Below are positions 24,747 to 33,256 of a stretch of DNA of 64,000 nucleotides, piece after piece. A model generated the notes under the pieces. It worked only from the letters and a program-made list of their open reading frames with translations, ran no database searches and was not told the DNA's origin. This stretch comes from Trujillonella humicola (GTDB lineage Bacteria > Actinomycetota > Actinomycetes > Mycobacteriales > Geodermatophilaceae): the NCBI RefSeq assembly GCF_046233715.1, contig NZ_JBJNRJ010000006.1, positions 1-64,000 on the forward strand, written 5' to 3'. The position numbers and the translations under genes were made by a program. Each line of letters opens with the position of its first letter. Within the stretch, counting starts at the first letter, position 1.

Positions 24747-25267
24747 GCCGGCCCGACCCGACCGCCCGGGTCGTCCTGACCGCGGCCACCGTCCGGGGCG
24801 TCCTGCTCGGCGGCGTGTGGTGGGTCGTCGCCGAGGGGTCCGCGGTCGTCGCCTGGCCTCACGCCGCGGCCGTGGTCCTCGCCGCCACCGCGGTCAGCCT
24901 CTGGCTGGTGCCCGCCCGGCCCCGGCGTCGGCTCCGGCCGGCCGCGACCCTGTCGTTCGCGGGCTGGTTCGTGTGGACCTAGCTGCGCGGCGGCGCCGAC
25001 GTGGCGCTGCGCGCGCTCGCGCCACGGGTGCGGCTGGATCCCGACGTGGTCGAGCACCCCCTCCGGCTGCGCTCGCCGTCGGCCGCCGTCGCCCTGGCCG
25101 ACATCGTCAGCCTGATGCCGGGCACCCTGGCCGTCGCGGTGCTGGAGGACCGCATCGTGCTGCACGTGCTGGACCGCACCGGATCCCTGCTCGAGGAGGT
25201 CGCCTCGGCCGAGGAGCGGCTGGCGGCCGCGCTGGGGATGACTCTGACCCAGCCCGGACCGGATGAG
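24743..25267 (+). pseudogene. mnhE: Mrp/Mnh antiporter subunit E, in-frame TAG
   Basis: The frame from GTG 24743 reads as MnhE: two or three N-terminal hydrophobic segments (VVLAATAVSLWLVPARPRRRL, SFAGWFVWT), then a TAG at 24980-24982. The same frame continues with the MnhE C-terminal domain: LRGGADVALRALAPRVRLDPDVVEHPLRLRS, LADIVSLMPGTLAVAVLEDRIVLHVLD and a final EERLAAALGM. The homologous region ends near 25260 but the frame has no stop until 25570, inside the opposite TetR gene. So mnhE is broken by one nonsense codon and perhaps by a lost natural stop. End coordinate is approximate. Confidence 0.75.
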
Positions 25268-25329
25268 ACGCGCCGGGGCGCCGGGTGCACATCGCCCTCC
25301 ACCGGTCGCCCCGCTCGACGGGCGTCGCG

Positions 25330-25926
25330 TCAGCCCGTGGACTCGCGGGGGGTGAGCAGCCAGTCGATGCGGCGGCGCACGTCCGCGCTGTTCAGAGCGG
25401 GGTCCAGGAGGCGTTCCATCTCGAAGCCCCGGACCACGTTCAGGATGGTGCGCGCCCCCTCGACCGGACGCGGCAGCCCCGCGGCCTCGAGGTCAGCAGC
25501 GGTGATGGCGATCCAGCGGGCGTCCCAGGCCCGCACGTCGGCCGCGAGCTCGTCGTGCCCGGAGGCGTAGAGCAGCAGCTCGTGTTCGGCGCGGACCAGC
25601 CGCTCGTCCGTGAACTCCCGCCCGATCGCCTCCTCGACGAACCTACCGAGCCGTTCGACCGGGTCGTCGGTGGTGCTGCGCGCCCGCTCCGCGATGCGGA
25701 GCAGCCACCGGTCGCCGCGTTCCAGGTAGAAGCGCAGGGCGCTGTGCAGCAGCTCGTCGCGGGATCCGAAGTGATGGGTGGTCGTGCCGGGGGACACCCC
25801 GGCGCGTTCGGCGACCCGGCGGTGCGTGACGGCATCGATGCCGCGTTCCGCCGCGATCTCCAGGACCGCGAGCAGAACCGCTTCGCGGGCGGAACCGCGG
25901 GGGCGTGCGGCGCGAGCGTCGACCAT
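25330..25926 (-). CDS. TetR family transcriptional regulator
   Basis: A 198-residue TetR repressor. Residues about 12-55 form the HTH: REAVLLAVLEIAAERGIDAVTHRRVAERAGVSPGTTTHHFGSRDELL. A TetR_C-like all-helical ligand domain follows. ATG 25926 (MVDARAARPRG) is preferred over an in-frame GTG 12 bases upstream. It is divergent from the saccharopine-dehydrogenase-like gene and probably controls it through the promoter region at 25942-25976. Its tail lies next to the broken mnhE. Confidence 0.88.
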   Translation of the reverse strand: MVDARAARPRGSAREAVLLAVLEIAAERGIDAVTHRRVAERAGVSPGTTTHHFGSRDELLHSALRFYLERGDRWLLRIAERARSTTDDPVERLGRFVEEAIGREFTDERLVRAEHELLLYASGHDELAADVRAWDARWIAITAADLEAAGLPRPVEGARTILNVVRGFEMERLLDPALNSADVRRRIDWLLTPRESTG

Positions 25927-25941
25927 GGGACGCCACACTAC

Positions 25942-25971
25942 TTGACGGGCGTACGGCTCAATCGTAAGAAT
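25942..25971 (+). promoter_or_regulatory. Sigma-70-type promoter with overlapping inverted repeat
   Basis: TTGACG (25942-25947) and TAAGAA (25965-25970, extended to TAAGAAT) are spaced by 17 bases, close to consensus and in an AT-rich patch. CGTAC (25950-25954) and GTACG (25972-25976) form an inverted repeat across the -10 element, a likely operator for the divergent TetR protein. The reading direction suits the downstream dehydrogenase-like gene. Confidence 0.6.
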
Positions 25972-26083
25972 GTACGAGACCGCTCATGGCTCCGGTCGGC
26001 GGTGAGAAGGCACCGCACACATCCCCCATCCGGGGAGGCATCATGGACGAACCTCGTGTCGTGGTCTCGGCGCGGCAGGAGAG

Positions 26084-27304
26084 ATGGCCGGCAGCGGCGT
26101 GCGCTGGCTGGCCGGTTCCGGGAACGAGGTCCACCTCGAGCTGTACGACGTGGACGCGCGCGGCCTGGACGCGCTGGTGGCGACCCTGCCCTGCCCGCCG
26201 GCGATCGCTGACCGCATCGATCTGTTCGACGGCGCACGGCTCAGGGAGGCCATCTCCGGCGCGGCGCTGGTCGTGCTGGGCGCCGGCCCGTACCTGCGGA
26301 CCGCGGCGCCGGTCATGCGGGCCTGCGTCGACCTCGGGGTGGACTACCTCGACATCGACGACGACATCGAGAGCACCCAGGAGGCGCTCGCGCTCCACGC
26401 TGCCGCGCAGGACGCCGGGATGGCGTTGCACGTGGGCTGCGGTGCGTCCCCGGGGATGTCGAACCTGCTGGCCGTCGACGCCGCCGCCCAGCTCGACGAG
26501 GTCGAGACCATCGACGTGTGCTGGGTGAGCGGCGACGAGGGCGCCCGTCCCTACGGCGCAGCGGTGCTCGAGCACGCCTTCCACATCAGCGCCGGTGACA
26601 CGCTCACGTGGCGGGACGGGGGGCCGGTGACCGTTCCGGCGTTCACCGCGACCGAGGTCTTCTCGCTGGGTGGCGATCTCGGCGACTACCGCTTGTACGA
26701 GACGGCCCATCCCGAGGTGGTCACCCTGCCGCGGCGCTACCCCCGCGTCCGGTCCGTCCGGGTGATGGGTGGCCTGCACCCCCAGCCGGTCAACGGTCTG
26801 GTCCGTGGCATCGCACTCGCCGTCCACGACGGTCGCCTCACGATGCCGGAGGCCATCGCCTGGTTCCAGGCCGTGCTCCGGGACGAGTCCGCTCCGCTGC
26901 GCGGCTGGCGGTACGCGATCGCCGGCATGCTCGGCCAGGTCCGCCGCGGCGAGTGCTCGCCGCAGGAGGTCGGACGGTTCCTGCTCGCCGGTCTGCGTCA
27001 CCAGCACGAGCCCTACCGGGGAGCGCTGATGGCCCGGGCGACAGGCGTGCGGTCCGGTGAACCGGCCACGGCGATCGTCCGCACTCCCACGGGCGGACCG
27101 GACTCGCCGTTCGCGTCGTCGATGAGCCGCGTCACCGGCGCCTGCCTCGCCGCCTTCGTCGCACTCGCGCTCGACCGACGGGGCGTGCACCGCGGCGCGG
27201 TCGCGCCCGAGGACTGGGTCGAGCCTGCGACGTTCTACGCCGCGCTCGAAGAGCTCGGCGTCCCGCGGCACGAGTTCCTCGCGCCCGAGACCGTCGCGGC
27301 CTGA
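26084..27304 (+). CDS. Saccharopine dehydrogenase-like oxidoreductase, N-terminus frameshifted
   Basis: A 406-residue product resembling the saccharopine dehydrogenase NADP-binding family: DVDARGLDALVATLP, VVLGAGPYLRTAAPVMRACVDLGVDYLDIDDD, then HVGCGASPGMSNLLA. The Rossmann strand before residue 1 is missing from this frame. The correct start is probably ATG 26043 (after GGGGAGGCATC), reading MDEPRVVV, and one base lost near 26065 would join it to LGAAGEMAGSGVRWLA. As read, translation could only begin at ATG 26084, giving a protein without its glycine-rich loop. Substrate is unknown; a divergent TetR gene probably regulates it. Confidence 0.78.
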   Translation: MAGSGVRWLAGSGNEVHLELYDVDARGLDALVATLPCPPAIADRIDLFDGARLREAISGAALVVLGAGPYLRTAAPVMRACVDLGVDYLDIDDDIESTQEALALHAAAQDAGMALHVGCGASPGMSNLLAVDAAAQLDEVETIDVCWVSGDEGARPYGAAVLEHAFHISAGDTLTWRDGGPVTVPAFTATEVFSLGGDLGDYRLYETAHPEVVTLPRRYPRVRSVRVMGGLHPQPVNGLVRGIALAVHDGRLTMPEAIAWFQAVLRDESAPLRGWRYAIAGMLGQVRRGECSPQEVGRFLLAGLRHQHEPYRGALMARATGVRSGEPATAIVRTPTGGPDSPFASSMSRVTGACLAAFVALALDRRGVHRGAVAPEDWVEPATFYAALEELGVPRHEFLAPETVAA

Positions 27305-27345
27305 TCACCCCCTGCTCAGGAGCGACGCGGCCGCGCCCGGACGCA

Positions 27346-27378
27346 GCGAGAGCCCGCCGGATCCCGGCGGGCTCTCGC
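27346..27378. terminator. Terminator between dehydrogenase-like gene and tRNA-Leu
   Basis: The 15-bp arms GCGAGAGCCCGCCGG (27346-27360) and CCGGCGGGCTCTCGC (27364-27378) are perfect complements with a three-base loop. The stem sits between the stop at 27304 and the 3' end of the leftward tRNA gene (27385), so it can serve both. Confidence 0.8.
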
Positions 27379-27384
27379 AGTGGG

Positions 27385-27467
27385 TGGGCAAGGGGGGAGT
27401 TGAACCCCCACGTCCTCTCGGACACACGGACCTGAACCGTGCGCGTCTGCCATTCCGCCACTTGCCC
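27385..27467 (-). tRNA. tRNA-Leu (anticodon CAG)
   Basis: The 83-nt class II tRNA folds with acceptor GGGCAAG/CTTGCCC, a long variable arm, T-arm GGGGGTTCAACTCCCCC and anticodon loop TTCAGGT, giving CAG for the CUG codon. CCA is not encoded. CUG is the dominant leucine codon in this genome, so this is a major tRNA. Confidence 0.95.
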
Positions 27468-27622
27468 GGACGCACGACGACATTAGCAGTCCGGTGCGGC
27501 GGTCCCCGGCAGGGGGTGCGGAGCCGGGGAGGCGTGCGTCGCTGACCGGTCACCCGCCGCGCACACGGCTACGATCACGGGTGGACCGCACATCGGCGCC
27601 GGACGAGCCTGGAGGAGCGACT

Positions 27623-28450
27623 GTGGGTGTGCTGCAGCGCTTCGAGCGGCGGCTGGAGGGGATGGTCGGGCTGGCGTTCGCCCGGCTGTTCAAGGGCAAG
27701 GTGCACCCGGCCGAGATCGCCAAGGCCCTGACCCGGGAGGCCGACGAGCAGCGCTCGGTGCTGGGCGAGGGCCGGGTCCTCGCCCCCAACGTCTACGACG
27801 TCCGGCTGGGCCGGGCCGACTTCGACAACCTGGCCGAGTGGTCCGAGCAGCTGGCCGCCGAGCTCGCCGACATGGTCGCCGAGCACATCGCCGGCGAGGG
27901 CTACCAGCTCTTCGGCGAGGTGCAGGTGCGCCTCGAGCTCGACGAGTCGCTGCCCACCGGCGTGTTCGAGGTGGGGTCGCACGTCGCCGACCCCGCCCGG
28001 CCGGCCTCGCGGGCCGATGCCCTCGGCGTCGGTCCCGGCGTCCCCCCGCTCACCGGCGAGGGCGTGCCCCCGCTGCCGCCGCTGCGCGGCCGGATGGCCA
28101 CCGACACCGGCCGGCAGCACCCGTCCTCCGTCGTCGGCCGCGCCGGCACCAAGCCCGGCGTGACGCACGTGCTCGTCGTCGACGGACCGGGGACCCGGCA
28201 CGAGCTGACCACCGGCCGCAACGTCCTGGGCCGCGGCACCGACGCCGACATCCGGCTGCCCGACACCGGCGTCAGCCGCAAGCACGCCGACGTGGTGCTG
28301 GACGGCGGCACGGCGCACGTCGAGGACCTGGGCTCCACCAACGGCACCCTGGTGAACGGCCGCCGGATCACCCGTCAGGCGCTGGCCGACGGCGACGTCA
28401 TCCGGATCGGTCACTCCGTGCTGGTCTACCGGCAGGACGGCGGCGCGTGA
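27623..28450 (+). CDS. fhaA: FhaA-type DUF3662 and FHA domain protein
   Basis: A 275-residue protein equivalent to mycobacterial FhaA. Residues 1-115 form the DUF3662 domain (VLQRFERRLEGMVGLAFARLFKGKVHPAEIAKALTREAD). A flexible linker follows, and a C-terminal FHA domain (about 185-275) carries GRGTDADIRLPDTGVSRKHADV and DLGSTNGTLVNGRR. The FHA domain reads phosphothreonine made by the PknA/PknB kinases and can recruit cell-wall proteins such as the flippase MviN. GTG 27623 has GGAGGAG upstream. It begins the seven-gene growth operon. Confidence 0.93.
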   Translation: MGVLQRFERRLEGMVGLAFARLFKGKVHPAEIAKALTREADEQRSVLGEGRVLAPNVYDVRLGRADFDNLAEWSEQLAAELADMVAEHIAGEGYQLFGEVQVRLELDESLPTGVFEVGSHVADPARPASRADALGVGPGVPPLTGEGVPPLPPLRGRMATDTGRQHPSSVVGRAGTKPGVTHVLVVDGPGTRHELTTGRNVLGRGTDADIRLPDTGVSRKHADVVLDGGTAHVEDLGSTNGTLVNGRRITRQALADGDVIRIGHSVLVYRQDGGA

Positions 28451-28484
28451 GCGGGCTGGACCGTTCACCCGGGACGGCGACGCC

Positions 28485-28946
28485 GTGACGGCCGAGATCG
28501 TCCTGCAGATCTTCCGGTTCGGCTTCCTGCTGCTGCTCTGGTTGTTCATCTTCGCCGCGTTCCGGGTGGTCCGCGCCGACCTGTTCGGCGGCCGGGCGGG
28601 CCGGGTCACGGCCGTTCCCCCGCGCGCCGTCGTCCCCGGCCGGCGCAAGGGCAAGGGCCCCAAGACGCTCGTGGTGACCGCCGGCCCCCTGGCCGGCACG
28701 CGGATCACCCTCGGCGACCAGCCGATCCTCATCGGCCGGGCCGACGACTCCACGCTCGTGCTCACCGACGACTTCGCCAGCTCCCGGCACGCCCGGCTGA
28801 CCAACAGGGGCGGCCAGTGGTACGTCGAGGACCTGGGCTCCACCAACGGCACCTTCCTGGACCAGCAGCGCGTGCAGGGGCCGCTGCTCGTGGCCCCCGG
28901 CCAGCCGATCCGGATCGGCCAGACCGCCCTGGAGCTGCGGTCGTGA
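28485..28946 (+). CDS. fhaB: FhaB/FipA-type FHA domain protein
   Basis: A 153-residue protein. One N-terminal membrane helix (residues about 7-25, IFRFGFLLLLWLFIFAAF) is followed by a basic linker and a cytoplasmic FHA domain (about 60-153) with IGRADDSTLVLTDDFASSRHARL and DLGSTNGTFLDQQR. In mycobacteria the orthologue FipA links FtsZ and FtsQ under oxidative stress and is phosphorylated by PknA. GTG 28485 lies 34 bases after fhaA. Confidence 0.93.
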   Translation: MTAEIVLQIFRFGFLLLLWLFIFAAFRVVRADLFGGRAGRVTAVPPRAVVPGRRKGKGPKTLVVTAGPLAGTRITLGDQPILIGRADDSTLVLTDDFASSRHARLTNRGGQWYVEDLGSTNGTFLDQQRVQGPLLVAPGQPIRIGQTALELRS

Positions 28947-28974
28947 GCCCCGACACCGACGGGAGCGGCTCCCG

Positions 28975-30384
28975 ATGAGCCTCGTGCTGCGCTACGCAGC
29001 CCGGTCCGACCGCGGCCTGGTCCGCGGCAACAACCAGGACTCGGTCTACGCCGGCCCGCGCCTGCTCGCGGTCGCCGACGGCATGGGCGGTCACGCGGCC
29101 GGCGACGTGGCCAGCAAGGTGGTCATCGCCGCGCTCGAGCACCTCGACGAGGACGCCCCGCCCAGCGACATGCTGCAGGCGCTGCGCGCCGCGGTGTTCG
29201 ACGGCAGCGAGCACCTGCGCGAGGTGATCCGGGAGTCCCCGCAGCTGGAGGGCATGGGCACCACGCTCACCGCCGTCCTGTTCGCCGGCGGCCGGCTGGC
29301 GCTGTGCCACGTCGGCGACTCGCGCGCCTACCTGCTGCGCGACGGCGAGCTGAGCCAGATCACCCACGACGACACGTTCGTGCAGACGCTGATCGACGAC
29401 GGCCGCATCACGCAGGAGGAGGCCAACCACCACCCCCAGCGCTCGCTGCTGCTGCGTGCGCTCAACGGGCAGGACGTCGACCCCGACCTGTCGATGCGCG
29501 AGGCCCGGGCCGGCGACCGCTACCTGCTGTGCTCCGACGGCCTGTCCGGGGTGGTCAGCGAGGAGACGATCGCCACCACGCTGCAGGACCCGGACCCGCA
29601 GTCCTGCGCCGACCGGCTCATCGAGCTGGCGCTGCGCAGCGGCGGCCCGGACAACATCACCGTGATCGTCGCCGACGTGGTGGAGGACGACGGTTCCGGC
29701 GCCCTCGTCGAGCCGGTGGTCGACGGCGCGGCCGGGGCGAACGTCGGCCAGCGCGCCGTCGACCCGAACTCCGCGGCCGGCCGGGCCGCGCTGCACGACC
29801 CGCCGCCGGCCCCCCCGCCGCCCGCTCCGGTGAGCACCGCACCGCCGTCGGACCGCCGCCGCGGTCGCCGGCGCTGGTGGTACGCGCTGGTCGCCCTGGT
29901 CGTGCTGGCCGCCGCCGGGGTCGGGGCCTACGCCTGGGTCCTCGACCACTGGTTCGTCGGGGTCGACGAGGAGAGCGACACCGTCGCCGTCTTCCGCGGC
30001 ATCAACGCCTCCGTCCTCGGCCTGGACCTCTACCGGCAGGAGACCGACTCCGGGATCGCCGTCGCGGACCTCAGCTCCGACCTGCGGGCCAAGGTGGCCG
30101 ACGGGATCACCGTCGACGACCGGACGGCCGCCGACGACCGGGTCGAGATGCTGCGCGAGCAGTCCCTGCCGTTGTGCCGGCCCGAGCCGACGTCGAGCGC
30201 GACGCCGACGACGGCGCCCACCACGACGGCGGCCCCGTCGCCCCTCCCCGGGGACCCCGGCGCCGCCCCGACCGGTCCGGGCGAGTCCCTGGCCACCCCC
30301 GGCGCGCCGACGTCCGCCACGCCCACGCCCTCGCGGACCTCCCCGTCGTCCGAACCGGGACGGGACTGCCGGGAGGCGGAGTGA
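28975..30384 (+). CDS. pstP: PP2C family Ser/Thr protein phosphatase PstP
   Basis: A 469-residue membrane phosphatase that reverses PknA/PknB phosphorylation. The catalytic PP2C domain spans residues about 1-235: RGLVRGNNQDSVY, VADGMGGHAAGDVASK with metal ligand Asp35, GMGTTLTAVLF, HVGDSRAYLLRDGEL, LCSDGLSGVV and GGPDNITVIVADVV. A Pro-rich linker leads to one membrane helix (about 300-320, ALVALVVLAAAGVGAYAWV), followed by an outer domain of about 150 residues ending in a Thr/Pro/Ser-rich tail. ATG 28975 is 28 bases after fhaB; its stop overlaps the rodA start. Confidence 0.94.
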   Translation: MSLVLRYAARSDRGLVRGNNQDSVYAGPRLLAVADGMGGHAAGDVASKVVIAALEHLDEDAPPSDMLQALRAAVFDGSEHLREVIRESPQLEGMGTTLTAVLFAGGRLALCHVGDSRAYLLRDGELSQITHDDTFVQTLIDDGRITQEEANHHPQRSLLLRALNGQDVDPDLSMREARAGDRYLLCSDGLSGVVSEETIATTLQDPDPQSCADRLIELALRSGGPDNITVIVADVVEDDGSGALVEPVVDGAAGANVGQRAVDPNSAAGRAALHDPPPAPPPPAPVSTAPPSDRRRGRRRWWYALVALVVLAAAGVGAYAWVLDHWFVGVDEESDTVAVFRGINASVLGLDLYRQETDSGIAVADLSSDLRAKVADGITVDDRTAADDRVEMLREQSLPLCRPEPTSSATPTTAPTTTAAPSPLPGDPGAAPTGPGESLATPGAPTSATPTPSRTSPSSEPGRDCREAE

Positions 30385-31820
30385 TGGCCGGCCCGACCAC
30401 CGACCCCCGGTCGGCCGGATCGGGCGGCGCCTCCGGCACGACGCCGACGCGGCGGGGGACCGAGCTGGCGATGCTCGGCTTCGCCGTCCTCATCACGCTC
30501 GCCGCCCAGTCGATCGTCGACATCACCCTGACCGGCGCGCTGCGGCCGGAGCTGGCCGCGTTCGGCGGCTGGTTCACCGCCCTGTGGGCCGTCATGCACG
30601 TGGTGGTGCGCCGGTTCGCGCCCTACGCCGACCCCCTGCTGCTGCCCGCCGTGGCGCTGCTCTCCGGCCTCGGGCTGACCATGATCCACCGGCTCGACCT
30701 GGCCGCCGACCAGGTCGGGTCCACCGTCACCCGCGAGGACGCGCCGGTCCAGCTGGTGTGGGCCACCCTCGGCGTGGTCCTGTTCGTCGCCGTCCTCGTC
30801 GTCGTGCGCGACCACCGGCTGCTCTCGCGGCTGGCCTACACCCTCGGTCTGGTCGGCCTGGCGCTGCTCGCCCTGCCCGCGGTGCTGCCCGCGTCGATCT
30901 CCGAGGTGAACGGCGCCAAGATCTGGATCCGCGTCGCCGGGTTCAGCATCCAGCCGGGCGAGTTCGCGAAGATCCTGCTGATCGTCTTCTTCGCCGCCTA
31001 CCTCGTGGACAAGCGCGACGTCCTCGCCCTGGCCAGCCGGCGGGTGATGGGCCTCGAGCTCCCCCGCGGCCGCGACCTGGGCCCCGTGCTGGTCGTGTGG
31101 ATGATGTCGATCCTCGTCCTCGTCTTCCAGCGCGACCTGGGCAGCTCGCTGCTGCTGTTCGGGATCTTCGTCGTCATGCTCTACATCGCCACGGAGCGGT
31201 CCAGCTGGCTGGTCATCGGCGTCGGGCTGTTCGGCGCCGGGGCGTTCCTGGCCTACCAGCTGTTCGGGCACGTACGGGTGCGCGTCGACACCTGGATCGA
31301 CCCGTTCGCCTACCGCGACACCGGCGGCTACCAGATGGTCCAGTCGCTGTTCGGGCTCGGCACCGGCGGGCTCTTCGGCGCCGGCCTGGGCGGGGGCCGC
31401 CCCGACGAGGTGCCGGTGGCCAAGAGCGACTTCATCGCCGCCGCGATCGGCGAGGAGCTCGGCCTGTTCGGCCTGGTGGCGGTCATCCTCCTGTACCTGG
31501 TGCTCGTCGAGCGCGGCCTGCGAAGCTCGCTGATCGTCCGGGACGCGTTCGGCAAGCTGCTGGCCGCCGGCCTGGCCTTCGCGATCGCCTGGCAGGTGTT
31601 CGTCGTCCTCGGCGGCGTGACCGGGCTGCTCCCGCTGACCGGCCTGACCACGCCGTTCGTCGCCTACGGCGGCTCGTCGCTCGTGGCGAACTTCGCGCTG
31701 CTGGCCGTCCTCGTGCGGATCAGCGACGCCGCCCGCCGCCCGGCCGCCCCGCCGGCGCCCCCGGGGGCGCCGGCCCGCGCCACCTTCGTCGACGCCCCGA
31801 CCGAGGTGGTCCGGCCGTGA
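30384..31820 (+). CDS. rodA: RodA/FtsW SEDS-family peptidoglycan glycosyltransferase
   Basis: A 478-residue SEDS protein with about ten or more membrane helices that polymerises lipid II during elongation together with its partner PBP, encoded next. Family motifs are visible: NGAKIWIRVAGFSIQPGEFAKILLIVFFAAYLV, FQRDLGSSLLLFGIFVVMLY, the region RVDTWIDPFAYRDTGGYQMVQSLFGLGTGGLFGAGLG, and KSDFIAAAIGEELGL. The tail is Pro/Ala-rich. ATG 30384 overlaps the pstP stop (TGATG). Orthologous to RodA of the mycobacterial operon. Confidence 0.94.
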   Translation: MAGPTTDPRSAGSGGASGTTPTRRGTELAMLGFAVLITLAAQSIVDITLTGALRPELAAFGGWFTALWAVMHVVVRRFAPYADPLLLPAVALLSGLGLTMIHRLDLAADQVGSTVTREDAPVQLVWATLGVVLFVAVLVVVRDHRLLSRLAYTLGLVGLALLALPAVLPASISEVNGAKIWIRVAGFSIQPGEFAKILLIVFFAAYLVDKRDVLALASRRVMGLELPRGRDLGPVLVVWMMSILVLVFQRDLGSSLLLFGIFVVMLYIATERSSWLVIGVGLFGAGAFLAYQLFGHVRVRVDTWIDPFAYRDTGGYQMVQSLFGLGTGGLFGAGLGGGRPDEVPVAKSDFIAAAIGEELGLFGLVAVILLYLVLVERGLRSSLIVRDAFGKLLAAGLAFAIAWQVFVVLGGVTGLLPLTGLTTPFVAYGGSSLVANFALLAVLVRISDAARRPAAPPAPPGAPARATFVDAPTEVVRP

Positions 31821-33256
31821 ACGCCCCGCTGCGCCGGGTGGCGATCAGCGTGCTCGTGCTGTTCACCCTGCTGATCGTCAACGTCAACTACATCCAGGTC
31901 GTCCGCTCCGACGAGCTGCGCTCCGATGCCGGCAACCGCCGGGTGATCATCGAGGAGTACGGGCGCCAGCGCGGCTCGATCGTCGTCGCCGGGAACGAGA
32001 TCGCCCTGTCGGTGGAGACCGGCGGCGACCTGACGTTCCTGCGCCAGTACCCGCAGGGTCCGCTGTACGCGGGCGTCACCGGCTACTACTCCTACCTCTA
32101 CGGCGCCAGCGGCATCGAGCGGGCCGAGAACGACGTGCTCACCGGCGACGACGCCCGGTTGCTCACCCAGCGGCTCAGCGACATCTTCACCGGACGCGAC
32201 CCCTCCGGCGGGGACGTCGTCCTCACCCTGGACCCCGCCGTCCAGGAGGCCGCGATGGCCGGCCTGGAGGGCGTCACCGGCGCCGTCGTCGCGCTCGACC
32301 CCTCCACCGGCGCCGTCCTGGCCCTGGCGAGCACGCCGACCTACGACCCCAACCTGCTGTCCAGCCACGACGGCGCGGCCGTCCGCGACTACGCCGCCCA
32401 GCTCGAGGCCGCCGAGCGGGACCCGCGCCTGAACCGGGCGATCCGGGACAACTACCCGCCCGGCTCGGTCTTCAAGGTGGTCGTGTCGGCGGCGGCCCTG
32501 TCCACCGGCGACTACACCCCCGACACGGTGATCCCCGCGCCCGACGTGCTCACCCTGCCCGGCACGTCCACCACGCTGCAGAACTTCGGCGGCTCGCGGT
32601 GCAGCGCCGGCGGCGAGCAGCCGCTCATCGACGCGCTGACGATCTCCTGCAACACGGCGTTCGCGCTGCTGGGCATCGAGCTCGGCGAGGACCGGATCCG
32701 GGAGGCCGCCGAGGCGTTCGGCATGGACGGCGAGGGGCTGCAGATCCCGATGCCGACGGTGGGCAGCTCGGTGGGTGACCCGGAGAACGACGCCCAGCTC
32801 GGCGTGAGCTCGATCGGCCAGCAGGACGTCCGGATGACCCCGCTGCAGGCCGCCATGGTGGCCGCCGCGGTCGCCAACGACGGCACCCTGATGGCGCCGT
32901 ACCTCGTCGACCAGCTGCGCGCGCCCGACCTGCGGGTCATCGAGCAGACGGACCCCGACGAGCTCTCCGAGGCGGTCAGCCCGGAGGTGGCCGACCAGCT
33001 GACCGAGATGATGGTCAGCGTCGTCGCCAACGGGAGCGGTCGCGCCGCCCGCATCAGCGGCATCGACGTCGCGGGCAAGACGGGGACCGCGGAGAACGCC
33101 GGCCCCGACCACAACTGGTTCATCGGCTTCGCCCCGGCGGACGACCCGCAGATCGCCGTGGCGGTCTTCGTGGCCAACGGCGGGGGTACGGGAGGCGACG
33201 TGTCCGCGCCGATCGCCCGCCAGGTGATGCAGGCCCACCTGGCCGGGGAGGGCTGA
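31817..33256 (+). CDS. pbpA: Penicillin-binding protein 2-type transpeptidase PbpA
   Basis: A 479-residue class B penicillin-binding protein. One N-terminal membrane helix (residues about 8-26) is followed by a short dimerisation region and the transpeptidase domain with the three active-site motifs: SVFK (Ser217-Lys220), SCN (277-279) and KTGT (421-424). It cross-links peptidoglycan made by RodA, and in mycobacteria PbpA is a PknB substrate. GTG 31817 overlaps the rodA stop; its stop overlaps the kinase start. Confidence 0.94.
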   Translation: MNAPLRRVAISVLVLFTLLIVNVNYIQVVRSDELRSDAGNRRVIIEEYGRQRGSIVVAGNEIALSVETGGDLTFLRQYPQGPLYAGVTGYYSYLYGASGIERAENDVLTGDDARLLTQRLSDIFTGRDPSGGDVVLTLDPAVQEAAMAGLEGVTGAVVALDPSTGAVLALASTPTYDPNLLSSHDGAAVRDYAAQLEAAERDPRLNRAIRDNYPPGSVFKVVVSAAALSTGDYTPDTVIPAPDVLTLPGTSTTLQNFGGSRCSAGGEQPLIDALTISCNTAFALLGIELGEDRIREAAEAFGMDGEGLQIPMPTVGSSVGDPENDAQLGVSSIGQQDVRMTPLQAAMVAAAVANDGTLMAPYLVDQLRAPDLRVIEQTDPDELSEAVSPEVADQLTEMMVSVVANGSGRAARISGIDVAGKTGTAENAGPDHNWFIGFAPADDPQIAVAVFVANGGGTGGDVSAPIARQVMQAHLAGEG

